DNA of 64,000 bases from Kosakonia radicincitans DSM 16656 (GCF_000280495.2 NZ_CP018016.1:4402001-4466000), one strand, 5' to 3'; counted from the stretch's first letter, positions 19,572-28,164 are shown. The notes: a model not told the origin generated them from the sequence alone. A program made the numbers and translations.

Positions 19572-19661
19572 TCAACCCTGCACCAGCCGCAGCTGCGCCC
19601 GCCTGCTGTTCAGACGAGGATTATGCGTCAGGATGACATATAAAATCGGTCGCCAGGCCAT
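19572..19661 (-). CDS. possible 29-residue small protein
   Basis: An ATG at 19661 with a very strong Shine-Dalgarno (AAGGAGGA, 19667-19674, 5 bases spacing) opens 29 codons: MAWRPILYVILTHNPRLNSR, then RAQLRLVQG. The N-terminal part (PILYVILT) is hydrophobic and the C-terminal part is basic, as in small membrane-associated peptides. I do not recognise it. The ribosome site is much better than chance would suggest, but the ORF is too short for codon statistics, and no downstream gene exists on this strand for it to lead. Its 5' leader overlaps a long inverted repeat. Confidence 0.4.
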   Translation of the reverse strand: MAWRPILYVILTHNPRLNSRRAQLRLVQG

Positions 19662-19675
19662 ATATATCCTCCTTT

Positions 19676-19770
19676 GTTAAATATTCCTGGATTTGCCTGA
19701 AACTGTTTTTTTTTCCAAATTAATGGCTGCAAAAAATCAGGTCAATCTATTATCCAGAAGAATATTTAAC
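19676..19770. repeat. long spaced inverted repeat
   Basis: GTTAAATATTC (19676-19686) and GAATATTTAAC (19760-19770) are perfect complements and extend inward through CTGG/CCAG. The inner sequence also has a partly complementary pair (TTGCCTGA near 19693 and TCAGGTCAA near 19737). It begins two bases beyond the Shine-Dalgarno of the 29-codon ORF. It may be a structured leader or a binding region. Confidence 0.5.
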
Positions 19771-20084
19771 ATCAGACATTCACCTGATTAATATGTGTAA
19801 CCGCTCACAAAAAAGAGCCAAATAACGCCATAAAATCAATGTGTTAACTTATTTTGAAAATAAACAAATAAACGTAGCGCCCTTGTATTAATTAAAGCAT
19901 CGAACGCGCAAAGCGACGTAAGAATTATCGGATTTAAATTTCCAGTTATTCCCTATTATATTTCCAAAAACCGCGTTAGCAGCTGTTTCTGTCCGCACTG
20001 AGACACTCAATTTCACCTTAGAAAGTTTCTTCCTCCGCTTTCACCATTGCAGGGCAATCTGCACCCGTTTTCGGTCGTCGGCGG

Positions 20085-20101
20085 TGCACTTTTATTGTGC
20101 A
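20085..20101 (+). promoter_or_regulatory. NtrC-binding-like site upstream of eat
   Basis: TGCACTTTTATTGTGCA matches the NtrC consensus TGCACC-N5-GGTGCA at 10 of 12 positions, with correct spacing and dyad symmetry. It is centred about 85 bases upstream of the expected sigma54 start. A weaker relative (TGCACCCGTTTTCGGTCG) begins at 20060. Confidence 0.7.
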
Positions 20102-20151
20102 TTTAGCGCTGTGTTGCCTGTAACCCCATGAGCCAGAAGGTTTCTTTTTTC

Positions 20152-20167
20152 TGGCACTGACTTTGCA
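20152..20167 (+). promoter_or_regulatory. sigma54 (-24/-12) promoter of eat-eutBC
   Basis: TGGCACTGACTTTGCA carries the invariant GG and GC exactly 10 bases apart and matches TGGCAC-N5-TTGCA fully. Transcription would start near 20178, about 30 bases before the eat ATG. Confidence 0.85.
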
Positions 20168-20208
20168 ACTCTGCCTGCAACTGTATTAATGGCGAGGCAG
20201 TAAAAAGA

Positions 20209-21585
20209 ATGAACACACAAACAACACTAAAAAGAACACTCGGCAGCTTCCGCCTGTGGGGCATTGCCGTCGGACTGGTTATTTCAGGGGAATACTTCGG
20301 CTGGAGTTACGGCTGGTCGCAGGCCGGAACGCTCGGCTTTCTGATTGTCGCGCTGGCGATTGCCGCCATGTACTGCGCCTTTATTTTTAGCTTTACCGAG
20401 CTGACCACCGCGATCCCGCATGCCGGTGGGCCTTTCGCTTACGCCTACCGCGCCTTTGGGCCTACCGGCGGGTTTATCGCCGGGTTTGCCACGCTCATTG
20501 AGTTCGTCTTTGCACCACCGGCGATCGCCATGGCGATTGGCGCCTACCTTAATGTGCAGTTCCCGTCACTCGATCCGAAATGGGTGGCCTGCGGCGCGTA
20601 CGTCATCTTTATGGTGCTTAACATTCTGGGCGTCGGTATTGCCGCCACCTTTGAGCTGATTGTCACCCTGCTGGCGATTTTCGAACTGCTGGTGTTTATG
20701 GGCGTGGTTGCACCGGGTTTCTCGTGGAGCAACTTCACCGCCAACGGCTGGGCAGGCGCGGAAAGCTTCAGCGGCCTCGCGCTGCCGGGCATGTTTGCGG
20801 CTATCCCGTTTGCTATCTGGTTCTTCCTGGCAATTGAAGGCGCATCAATGGCGGCAGAAGAAGCCAAAGATCCGAAACGCACCATTCCGCGTGCGCTCGG
20901 CGGCGGCATTCTGACGCTGACGGTGCTGGCGGTTGGCGTGATGGTTCTTGCGGGCGGTGTTGGCGACTGGCGCACGCTGTCGAACATCAACGATCCGCTG
21001 CCGCAGGCGATGAAAGTGGTGGTCGGCAGCAGCAGCGGCTGGCTGCATATGCTGGTCTGGCTCGGCCTGTTTGGCCTGGTCGCCTCGTTCCACGGCATTA
21101 TTATGGGCTACTCCCGCCAGATCTACTCGCTGGCGCGCGCGGGTTATCTGCCTGCCAGCCTGGCTAACCTGAACCGTAAAACCCGTACACCGATTCTGGC
21201 GATCCTCGCCGGTGGCGTGGTGGGGATTGCGGCGATCTTCTCCGATTCGCTGATCACCATCAGCGGCATGCCGCTCACCGCCTGCATTGTGACGATGTCG
21301 GTCTTTGGCGCTATTGTTATGTATATCATCTCCATGGCCGCGCTGTTCAAGCTGCGCCGTAGCGAGCCGGAACTTGAGCGTCCGTTTAAAGCGCCGTTGT
21401 TCCCGTACGCGCCGGCTTTTGCGCTCGGCATGGCGGTTCTCTGCCTGGTGGCGATGGTCTGGTACAACACCCTGCTGGCGCTGATTTTCGCCGTGATGAT
21501 GCTGGGCGGTTATATGTGGTTTCGTAAAACCGCATCGGCGCGTGAACGTGCCGCGCTGGACCCGCAACTGCGCGCTATCTCCTGA
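20209..21585 (+). CDS. eat: ethanolamine permease Eat
   Basis: This 458-residue APC-superfamily transporter, with about 12 transmembrane helices, matches the ethanolamine permease family. The N-terminus LKRTLGSFRLWGIAVGLVISGEYFGWSYGWSQAGTLGF and the HAGGPFAYAYRAFGPTGGFIAGF segment are typical. It imports ethanolamine across the inner membrane for the ammonia-lyase encoded next. It heads a three-gene operon (eat-eutB-eutC), with only 9 bases to eutB. A sigma54 promoter and an NtrC-like site upstream suggest induction by nitrogen limitation. No EutR-type AraC activator is adjacent. Confidence 0.92.
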   Translation: MNTQTTLKRTLGSFRLWGIAVGLVISGEYFGWSYGWSQAGTLGFLIVALAIAAMYCAFIFSFTELTTAIPHAGGPFAYAYRAFGPTGGFIAGFATLIEFVFAPPAIAMAIGAYLNVQFPSLDPKWVACGAYVIFMVLNILGVGIAATFELIVTLLAIFELLVFMGVVAPGFSWSNFTANGWAGAESFSGLALPGMFAAIPFAIWFFLAIEGASMAAEEAKDPKRTIPRALGGGILTLTVLAVGVMVLAGGVGDWRTLSNINDPLPQAMKVVVGSSSGWLHMLVWLGLFGLVASFHGIIMGYSRQIYSLARAGYLPASLANLNRKTRTPILAILAGGVVGIAAIFSDSLITISGMPLTACIVTMSVFGAIVMYIISMAALFKLRRSEPELERPFKAPLFPYAPAFALGMAVLCLVAMVWYNTLLALIFAVMMLGGYMWFRKTASARERAALDPQLRAIS

Positions 21586-21594
21586 GGAGACGCA

Positions 21595-22983
21595 ATGTAT
21601 AAAACCACTCTGGCGCACCGCACATGGCAGTTCGCCAGCCTGAAAGAGGTCATGGCCAAAGCTTCCCCGGCACGTTCCGGGGATGTACTGGCCGGGGTTG
21701 CGGCACAATCAGCCGAAGAGCGCATGGCGGCAAAAATCGCCCTTGCCGATATACCGCTGCGCGAGATCCTCGACAACCCGCTGGTTCCCTATGAAAAAGA
21801 TGAGGTGACGCGCCTCATCATCGACACGCACGACAGCGCCGCTTTTACGTTAATCGCCCATCTGACGGTGGGCGAATTTCGTGACTGGCTGCTGGCCGAT
21901 ACCACCGACACTGCGCTGCTGAGCCAGGTTGCTCCGGCGATCACCCCGGAAATGGCCGCCGCCGTCAGCAAACTGATGCGCAACCAGGATTTGATCCTTG
22001 CCGCCAGTAAATGCAGCGTCATCACCCGCTTTCGCAACACCATCGGTTTGCCAGGCCACCTCAGCGTGCGCCTGCAACCCAACCACCCGACTGACGATCT
22101 GAAAGGCATTGCCGCCAGCATGCTCGATGGCCTGCTTTACGGCGCGGGCGATGCGGTGGTCGGAATCAACCCGGCCAGCGACAGCCTGCCGGTGCTGCAA
22201 AAGCTGAACCATATGATGGCGGACATCATCGACCGTTTTGCCATTCCCACACAGTCCTGCGTGCTGACGCACGTCACCAACACGTTACAGCTGATTGAGC
22301 GCGGCGCGCCGGTGGATCTGGTATTTCAGTCGGTCGCCGGTACGGAAGCGGCAAACAGCGGCTTTGGAATTAACCTCGCGCTGTTGCAGGAGGCGCACGA
22401 GGCCGCGCTTTCGCTGAAACGCGGCACGCTGGGCGATAACGTGATGTATTTCGAAACCGGCCAGGGCAGTTGCCTGTCGGCGAACGCCCATCATGGCGTC
22501 GATCAGCAAACCTGTGAAGCGCGCGCCTATGCGGTAGCGCGGCACTTTAAACCGCTGCTCGTCAACACGGTAGTTGGGTTTATCGGCCCGGAATACCTGT
22601 ATGACGGCAAACAGATTATCCGCGCCGGGCTGGAGGATCACTTCTGCGGCAAACTGATGGGGCTGCCGATTGGCTGCGACGTCTGTTACACCAATCATGC
22701 TGAAGCGGATCAGGACGATATGGATACGCTGCTGACGCTGCTGTGCACCGCCGGCCTGACCTTCCTGATTGGCGTTCCGGGCGCAGATGACATCATGCTC
22801 AACTATCAGAGCACCTCATTTCATGATGCGCTCTACGCGCGTCGCCTGCTGGGGCTGAAGCACGCGCCGGAGTTCGCCGACTGGCTGACGCGGATGCAGA
22901 TTATCGACACCCACGGCCAGTTACGCCTCACCGGCGCAAACCATCCGTTACTGACCGTGATACCACAAGGAGCGCCTGCATGA
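21595..22983 (+). CDS. eutB: ethanolamine ammonia-lyase large subunit EutB
   Basis: EutB is the catalytic subunit of the adenosylcobalamin-dependent enzyme that splits ethanolamine into acetaldehyde and ammonia. The 462-residue chain has the family TIM-barrel blocks, for example LSVRLQPNHPTDDLKGIAASMLDGLLYGAGDAVVGINPASDS and FETGQGSCLSANAHHGVDQQTCEARAYA. GAGGAG precedes the ATG by about 6 bases. The stop overlaps the eutC start (ATGA), so the subunits are translationally coupled. No shell-protein genes are present, so acetaldehyde handling and cobalamin supply must come from elsewhere. Confidence 0.95.
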   Translation: MYKTTLAHRTWQFASLKEVMAKASPARSGDVLAGVAAQSAEERMAAKIALADIPLREILDNPLVPYEKDEVTRLIIDTHDSAAFTLIAHLTVGEFRDWLLADTTDTALLSQVAPAITPEMAAAVSKLMRNQDLILAASKCSVITRFRNTIGLPGHLSVRLQPNHPTDDLKGIAASMLDGLLYGAGDAVVGINPASDSLPVLQKLNHMMADIIDRFAIPTQSCVLTHVTNTLQLIERGAPVDLVFQSVAGTEAANSGFGINLALLQEAHEAALSLKRGTLGDNVMYFETGQGSCLSANAHHGVDQQTCEARAYAVARHFKPLLVNTVVGFIGPEYLYDGKQIIRAGLEDHFCGKLMGLPIGCDVCYTNHAEADQDDMDTLLTLLCTAGLTFLIGVPGADDIMLNYQSTSFHDALYARRLLGLKHAPEFADWLTRMQIIDTHGQLRLTGANHPLLTVIPQGAPA

Positions 22984-23759
22984 ACTCGCCTGATGCCTGG
23001 TCCCTGCTGCGCGAATTCACCGACGCCCGCATTGCGCTGGGGCGCAGCGGCGCCAGCCTGCCAACCAACGAAGTGCTGAAATTTGGTCTTGCCCACGCCC
23101 AGGCGCGTGACGCCATCCATCAACCCTTCGATAGCGACAGCCTGGCAAGCCAGCTCCACGAACTGGGGCTGAGCACGCTGGAAGCGCACAGTGCAGCGTC
23201 GGACCGACATATCTATCTCAACCGCCCGGATCTGGGGCGCATGCTGAGCGAAGAGAGCCGTGCCGATCTCGCCGCCAGCCGTACGCCCGCGCACGATCTG
23301 CTGCTGGTAATTGGCGATGGCTTGTCATCGCACGCGGTACACCGCCAGTCCGTGGGCTTAATCCGCGCCCTGCTGCCCTACCTTGAAACGCTGGGGATTT
23401 CGCTTGGGCCGATTGTGCTGGCGCACCAGTCACGCGTGGCGCTGGGCGACGATATCGGCGAAACGCTGGGCAGCAAAGCGGTGGCCATTCTGATTGGCGA
23501 GCGGCCCGGTTTGTCCTCGCCGGACAGCCTGGGCGTCTACCTCACCTGGAAACCGCAGCGCGTGCGCATTGAGTCGGAACGCAACTGCATCTCCAACATT
23601 CGCCCGGAAGGGCTGAATTACGAAGCGGCGGCCTTCAAACTGGCGTGGCTGCTGGAACAGGCGTTTTTGCGCCGTCTGACCGGCGTGCACCTGAAAGATG
23701 AGAGTGATAACCCGGCGCTGCATGGCCGTGTTACGCCACGGATTAGCGCAACAAATTAA
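22980..23759 (+). CDS. eutC: ethanolamine ammonia-lyase small subunit EutC
   Basis: EutC is the small, cobalamin-binding partner of EutB. The 259-residue protein begins MNSPDAWSLLREFTDARIALGRSG and contains the conserved QARDAIHQPFD, LNRPDLGR and GDGLSSHAVHRQ blocks, followed by ILIGERPGLSSPDSLGVYLTW. The CAAGGAG ribosome site lies inside the end of eutB. It closes the operon, and a clear intrinsic terminator follows at once (23766-23795). No reactivase gene (eutA) is adjacent. Confidence 0.95.
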   Translation: MNSPDAWSLLREFTDARIALGRSGASLPTNEVLKFGLAHAQARDAIHQPFDSDSLASQLHELGLSTLEAHSAASDRHIYLNRPDLGRMLSEESRADLAASRTPAHDLLLVIGDGLSSHAVHRQSVGLIRALLPYLETLGISLGPIVLAHQSRVALGDDIGETLGSKAVAILIGERPGLSSPDSLGVYLTWKPQRVRIESERNCISNIRPEGLNYEAAAFKLAWLLEQAFLRRLTGVHLKDESDNPALHGRVTPRISATN

Positions 23760-23765
23760 CCCGTT

Positions 23766-23795
23766 GGCAATGCGGTTCCGCGTTGCCACTTTTCT
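23766..23795 (+). terminator. intrinsic terminator of eat-eutBC
   Basis: GGCAATGC pairs with GCGTTGCC (8 bp, one G-U) across a 6-base loop and is followed by ACTTTTCT. It lies 6 bases after the eutC stop. Confidence 0.8.
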
Positions 23796-23915
23796 CCCAC
23801 CGCTCACTGCCCTTCCCCTTCGTCATTCGTCCCTGTCAGGCATAAAAAAGTGCTTACCCCCCGGCAGCACATCGTCTAAGTTGATGGCGTGATGAAAAAA
23901 CCAAACGGGTAACCT

Positions 23916-24872
23916 ATGAAAATTGTCGTGTTAGATGGCGGTATTCTTAATCCGGGCGATCTTAGCTGGCAGGGGCTGGAGCAACTGGGCGAAGTGGCGG
24001 TATATGACAACTCCACGCCGGAGCAAGTGGCAGAAAGGCTGGCGAACGCCGATGTCGCCATCACCAACAAAGTTGCGCTGGGCGAAACGGTGTTCAGCCA
24101 GTGTCCGGCACTGAAATTTATCGCCGTCACCGCCACCGGCTATAACATTATCGATCTGAGTGCCGCGCGTTTACGTGGTATTGCCGTCTCCAATGTGCCC
24201 TCCTACGGCACCGCTACAGTGGCGCAATTCACCACCGCACTGCTACTGGCGCTGTGTAACCGCGTCAGCGAACACAGTATGGATGTTCGCGCCGGTGGCT
24301 GGCAGCAGCGTAACAGCTGGTGTTACTGGCTGAATCCGATGGTTGAACTGGCGGGCAAAAAGATCGGCATTATCGGTTATGGCCGCATCGGCCAGGCGGT
24401 GGGCGCTATCGCCCAGGCGATGGGGATGACGGTGCTGGCCTGCGCGACGGGTTCAGCGAAAAAGGTGGAAAACAGTAACGTGCGGTATGTTGATCCCGAC
24501 ACACTGTACGCTGAAGCTGATGTCATCAGCCTGCATTGCCCGCTGACGCCTGCCACCAAAGGGATGATCAACCACAGCACGCTGCAAAAAATGAAACCCG
24601 GCGTACTGCTGCTGAACGCCTCGCGCGGCGATCTGGTGAATGAAGCGGATCTGGCTGCCGCGCTGAATGAAGGCCATGTCGCCGGCGCGGCGGTGGATGT
24701 ACTCTCCAGCGAACCGCCTGCTGCCGATAACCCGTTGCTGTCCGCCAAAAACTGCCTGATCACCCCGCATATTGCCTGGGCATCGGTGGAAGCGCGCGGG
24801 CGCATTCTTGCGACAACCGTGGAAAACGTCGCTGCGTTTATTACCGGACAACCGCAAAACCGGGTGGATTAA
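23916..24872 (+). CDS. D-2-hydroxyacid dehydrogenase
   Basis: This 318-residue NAD(P)-dependent dehydrogenase of the D-isomer-specific family reversibly reduces a 2-oxoacid. The dinucleotide fold GIIGYGRIGQAVG lies at about 149-161. The catalytic Arg is in LNASRGDLV, the Glu is in VLSSEPP and the His is in LITPHIAWAS, giving the complete R-E-H set. The sequence is close to hydroxypyruvate/glycerate dehydrogenase-type enzymes, so glyoxylate or hydroxypyruvate is a likely substrate, but this is not certain. It stands alone between the eut terminator and the lactone-oxidase pair; no adjacent gene suggests its substrate. Confidence 0.88.
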   Translation: MKIVVLDGGILNPGDLSWQGLEQLGEVAVYDNSTPEQVAERLANADVAITNKVALGETVFSQCPALKFIAVTATGYNIIDLSAARLRGIAVSNVPSYGTATVAQFTTALLLALCNRVSEHSMDVRAGGWQQRNSWCYWLNPMVELAGKKIGIIGYGRIGQAVGAIAQAMGMTVLACATGSAKKVENSNVRYVDPDTLYAEADVISLHCPLTPATKGMINHSTLQKMKPGVLLLNASRGDLVNEADLAAALNEGHVAGAAVDVLSSEPPAADNPLLSAKNCLITPHIAWASVEARGRILATTVENVAAFITGQPQNRVD

Positions 24873-24984
24873 GCGATCGGCGCCCGTTTGATCGCTTGAG
24901 CGAACAACCAGGCGCGATCTGCTTCACACTATTGTCTGATGGGCTACGCTTGGTTAATCCCCCTGATTCAGCAAGGAGCCGCCA

Positions 24985-26367
24985 ATGATTGCCACGCAGA
25001 CCCTGTTTCCGCGCCGACTGCCTCACCCGGACCCAAGCGATCCGGCGATTCTCAACTGGGCGAAAAACGCCACGCTGGCGGCAGAAAATGCCCTGCAAAC
25101 GCCGGAGAACGAAGCGCAATTGCAGGAGATGATCGCCACCGCTGCGGGCAAAATTCGCTTTATCGGCAACCGGATGTCGCCGGGCAGAATGCTGGCGCTT
25201 AGCGGCCCGGAAGATCGGCTTATCGATCTTTCTCGCCTGCGGGGCGTGCTGGAAGTGGACAACGACAGTGTGACCTTTGGCGCGGGAACGCCGTTGCATG
25301 AGATGTTTGAAACACTGACCTCGATGAACCGCATGCTGGCCGCCTCGCCGGGCGTGATTGATGCGCAGACGCTGGCGGGCGCGATCTCCACTGGCACGCA
25401 CGGCCAGGGAATGCAGCAAAGCTCGCTGGCGGATGAAGCGCTACGTATCCGGCTGGTTGATGCCACAGGCAACGTGCATGAGATCGATCGCCAGCATCGC
25501 TGGTTTGGCGCAGCACAGCTTGGTCTGGGCACGCTCGGCGCCATCAGCGCCGTCACACTGCGTACCCGCCCTTTCACCCTTTTTACCTGTTTCAAAAGCG
25601 CCAGCCCTGCCGATACGCTGGCGCAAGATCTGAACGACTGGAACGCAGAATGGGCGTTCAGCAAAGCATGGTGGTTCCCGGATGAAAATAAAGTTCATGC
25701 GTGGAAGTCCCGCGAAGCCACCGCCGAAGAGCAGGCGCGCTGGCACGACAATCACGGCGATCTGGTCGAGATGGAAAGGACGGACACAAAGATGAACGCG
25801 ACCGTCGATAAAACGCTGGAACAGATGCGCGACGACACACAGATTGTCGATGACAACGGCAAACCGTTTCGCACCGTCACGCGCTTTAAAGATTTCACCG
25901 ATGTGATTGGCGACATTTACCAGGTTTTTTGCCGGGGGATTGCCACGCCGCAAATCAATATTGAAATCAGCATTCCCATGGCGCGCGCTCCGGCGGTAAT
26001 AGCGCGGATTAAGGCGTGGCATGAACGCTCGCACCCGCATATGCACTACCCGATTATTTTGCGCTGCACCGGACCTTCACAGGCCTGGCTCAGCCCGGCG
26101 TGGCAGGAACCGACCTGTTTTTTCGGTTTTGTAGTCTATTACGCCGCCGACGGCTCACTCTCTGAAGAGGGGCTGGAATTTCTGCGTGCCGCCGAACGGA
26201 TGCTGGCGGAAGAAGGCAGTAAGCCGCACTGGGGAAAATATTACGACCCAACACTGTACGACTGGCCCACGCTGTATCCGCAGTGGTCGGCGTTTCAGGC
26301 AGTTCGCCAGCAGCTCGATCCGCAGGGGAAATTTCTCAACGCCTTTATGACGGAGCTACTGGCATGA
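24985..26367 (+). CDS. D-arabinono-1,4-lactone oxidase family protein
   Basis: This 460-residue FAD enzyme belongs to the vanillyl-alcohol-oxidase/aldonolactone-oxidase family. The N-terminal FAD domain shows GKIRFIGNRMSPGRMLALSG and the central TLAGAISTGTHGQGMQQSS motif, where the His next to the THG turn sits by the flavin. The C-terminal end FQAVRQQLDPQGKFLNAFMTELL is the family hallmark. Relatives oxidise aldono-lactones (D-arabinono-, L-gulono- or L-galactono-lactone) to ascorbate-like products with O2, but the substrate here is unknown. AAGGAG lies 6 bases before the ATG. The stop overlaps the start of the glycosyltransferase gene (ATGA). Confidence 0.87.
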   Translation: MIATQTLFPRRLPHPDPSDPAILNWAKNATLAAENALQTPENEAQLQEMIATAAGKIRFIGNRMSPGRMLALSGPEDRLIDLSRLRGVLEVDNDSVTFGAGTPLHEMFETLTSMNRMLAASPGVIDAQTLAGAISTGTHGQGMQQSSLADEALRIRLVDATGNVHEIDRQHRWFGAAQLGLGTLGAISAVTLRTRPFTLFTCFKSASPADTLAQDLNDWNAEWAFSKAWWFPDENKVHAWKSREATAEEQARWHDNHGDLVEMERTDTKMNATVDKTLEQMRDDTQIVDDNGKPFRTVTRFKDFTDVIGDIYQVFCRGIATPQINIEISIPMARAPAVIARIKAWHERSHPHMHYPIILRCTGPSQAWLSPAWQEPTCFFGFVVYYAADGSLSEEGLEFLRAAERMLAEEGSKPHWGKYYDPTLYDWPTLYPQWSAFQAVRQQLDPQGKFLNAFMTELLA

Positions 26368-27191
26368 GCGGCGCATTTGCCTGGGTGACGCTGCTGACGC
26401 AGCCTGATTATCTGCGCGGCGTGGAGACGTTGCAGCGCTCGCTGCGCGCCAGCGGCTCGCCGTGGCCGCTGGTGGTCATGGTGACGCCTGCGATTGATGA
26501 CAAAATGCGCCAGCATCTGCAAACGCGGGGCTGCCGGGTGCAGGAAGTCCCGGTCACAGGCCCGGACCCGGCGCTGGCGCACCGCTATGCCAATGAACGT
26601 TTTGCCGAGGTGTGGAGCAAGCTGGCGGTGTGGCGGTTGACGGAATATCAGCGGGTGGCCTTTCTTGATGCCGATATGCTGGTGATTAACAACATGGATG
26701 AGGTGTTTTCGCTGCCACTCGCCGCAGGCACCATTGCTGCCTGTCATGCCTGTCGCTGTAATCCCCAGCGCATTGCCAGTTATCCGGAAAGCTGGCGGCC
26801 GGAAAACTGCTATTACAGCTGGTGTGATGATCCCGGGATGCACGGCCATCCGCCCGCGTCGCTGGATAACTACCTCAACGGCGGTTTTCTGGTGCTGACG
26901 CCGGACGAGGCGATGTATCAGCAGATGATGCAGCGGCTGGCGGAGAAAGCCGATATCTCAGCGTACGTTTTTGCCGAGCAGGATTTCCTCAACGAGGTGT
27001 TCCGCGATCGCTGGCAGCCGTTGCATTACGGCTATAACGCGTTAAAAACTCTGGCGCTCCAGCATCCGCAAATGTGGGATCTCGCACGGGTGAAGAATAT
27101 TCATTACATCATTGATAAACCGTGGGAGAAGACGCCACAGCCGGGAGATAAGTGGTACGAATTACATAAGTTGTGGTGGGAATACGCGTAA
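26364..27191 (+). CDS. glycosyltransferase family 8 (glycogenin/galactinol-synthase-like)
   Basis: The 275-residue product resembles eukaryote-type GT8 enzymes (glycogenin, galactinol synthase). The N-terminus FAWVTLLTQPDYLRGVETLQRSLRASGSPWPLVV, the metal-binding DxD in VAFLDADMLVINNMDEVFSL (about 89-108) and the LNGGFLVLTPDE acceptor-side motif are characteristic. The enzyme should transfer a sugar from a nucleotide donor with retention. Donor and acceptor are unknown. I placed the start at 26364, where ATGA overlaps the oxidase stop, rather than the longer upstream frame. Translational coupling ties the two proteins to one pathway. A REP-like pair follows. Confidence 0.83.
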   Translation: MSGAFAWVTLLTQPDYLRGVETLQRSLRASGSPWPLVVMVTPAIDDKMRQHLQTRGCRVQEVPVTGPDPALAHRYANERFAEVWSKLAVWRLTEYQRVAFLDADMLVINNMDEVFSLPLAAGTIAACHACRCNPQRIASYPESWRPENCYYSWCDDPGMHGHPPASLDNYLNGGFLVLTPDEAMYQQMMQRLAEKADISAYVFAEQDFLNEVFRDRWQPLHYGYNALKTLALQHPQMWDLARVKNIHYIIDKPWEKTPQPGDKWYELHKLWWEYA

Positions 27192-27217
27192 ATCACCGAC
27201 CTGGGGTGGGTTGTTGT

Positions 27218-27311
27218 GCCCGGTGGCGGCTGCGCCTTACCGCCTACGCAGAGGCAAAATCAGCACTCTTTCCCAGGCCGGATAAGCGCAGCGCCATCCG
27301 GTGGATGGCGC
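27218..27311. repeat. REP/BIME-like extragenic palindromes
   Basis: Two REP-like palindromes in inverted order lie between convergent genes: 27218-27247 (GCCCGGTGGCGGCTGCGCC, then TTACCGCCTAC) and 27275-27311 (GGCCGGATAAGCGCAGCGCC, then ATCCGG). Both match the enterobacterial REP pattern of a GCCGGAT stem and a GGCG/CGCC inner stem. Such elements stabilise 3' ends and bind gyrase or IHF. Confidence 0.7.
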
Positions 27312-27318
27312 TAAAACC

Positions 27319-28164
27319 TCACAGCATTTGCAAATAGATCCGCCGCAAAAGCTGGGTGATCGGCCCCGGTTTACCGTCGCCGATGGTCTGCCCGTCAACG
27401 GCAATCACCGGCCAGACAAACGTGGTGGCCGAGCTGATAAACACTTCACGGGCGTTACGCGCCTCTTCCGGAGTGAACAGCCGTTCCTCGATCGTCACGC
27501 CGTGCTCCTCGGCCAGCTTCACCAGCGCTTTGCGGGTGATGCCGTGCAGAATGCTGTTGCTCAGCGGGCGGGTCACCACGGTGTTATCGTCCTGCACGAT
27601 ATAGCAGTTACAGGAACTTCCCTCGGTGATATAGCCGTTTTCCACCAGAAAAGCGTCGTCGGCGCCCTGCGCTTCGGCAAAGGCTTTTGCCAGACAGGGT
27701 GCCAGCAACTGCACGGTTTTGATATCCCGGCGCTGCCAGCGAATATCCGGGCAGGTCACCACACGGATGCCTTTGCTGGCCGCCGGATGATCCACCACCG
27801 CGCGCGCCTGGGTGAATAACACCAGCGTCGGCGGTGTACTGGCAGGCGGAAAATGGAAATCCCGATCGCCTGCGTTACCGCGCGTCAGTTGCAGGTAAAT
27901 GCCCCCTTCCTGCAACGCATTTTCGACAATCAGCCGCTGGTGGATCTCGCGCAGGCCGTTTTCATCCACTGCCAGCGTTAACCCCAGCTCGCCGCAGGAG
28001 CGCACCAGCCGCGCATAATGCCCGGCAAAATCCACCAGCTTGCCATTCACCACGGCGGTCACTTCATACACGGCATCGGCAAACAAAAAACCGCGATCAA
28101 AGATCGATACTTTCGCCGCCGCTTCCGGCAGGTATTCGCCATTCACATACACTGTGCGTGACAT
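27319..28164 (-). CDS. dat: D-amino-acid transaminase
   Basis: This 281-residue pyridoxal-phosphate enzyme of fold type IV moves amino groups between D-amino acids and 2-oxoacids. The N-terminal MSRTVYVNGEYLPEAAAKVSIFDRGFLFADAVYEV and the lysine-containing RRDIKTVQLLAPCLAK (Schiff-base Lys) are typical of D-alanine aminotransferases, and EGSSCNCYIV binds the cofactor phosphate. I took the ATG at 28164, which has AAGGAGAG 6 bases upstream. The gap to dgcA is 23 bases, so dgcN-dgcA-dat is one operon. In that setting the enzyme may feed D-amino-acid nitrogen into D-glutamate, which DgcN/DgcA would then process. Confidence 0.88.
   Translation of the reverse strand: MSRTVYVNGEYLPEAAAKVSIFDRGFLFADAVYEVTAVVNGKLVDFAGHYARLVRSCGELGLTLAVDENGLREIHQRLIVENALQEGGIYLQLTRGNAGDRDFHFPPASTPPTLVLFTQARAVVDHPAASKGIRVVTCPDIRWQRRDIKTVQLLAPCLAKAFAEAQGADDAFLVENGYITEGSSCNCYIVQDDNTVVTRPLSNSILHGITRKALVKLAEEHGVTIEERLFTPEEARNAREVFISSATTFVWPVIAVDGQTIGDGKPGPITQLLRRIYLQML

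Larger units (their letters stand above)
19485..20208. other. 724-base region between OlsF-like gene and eat
   Basis: No long gene is visible here. It holds a possible 29-codon ORF on the - strand (19572-19661), a long spaced inverted repeat (19676-19770), an AT-rich middle (about 19660-19990), an NtrC-like site (20085-20101) and a sigma54 promoter (20152-20167). A hairpin GTGCCGGA/TCCGGCAC (19532-19563) follows the OlsF-like gene but lacks a T-tract. Confidence 0.7.

Noticed and set aside
19834..19846. AATCAATGTGTTA, an exact IHF consensus, upstream of eat.
   Set aside because: It lies about 320 bases from the sigma54 promoter, not between enhancer and promoter, where IHF normally acts.
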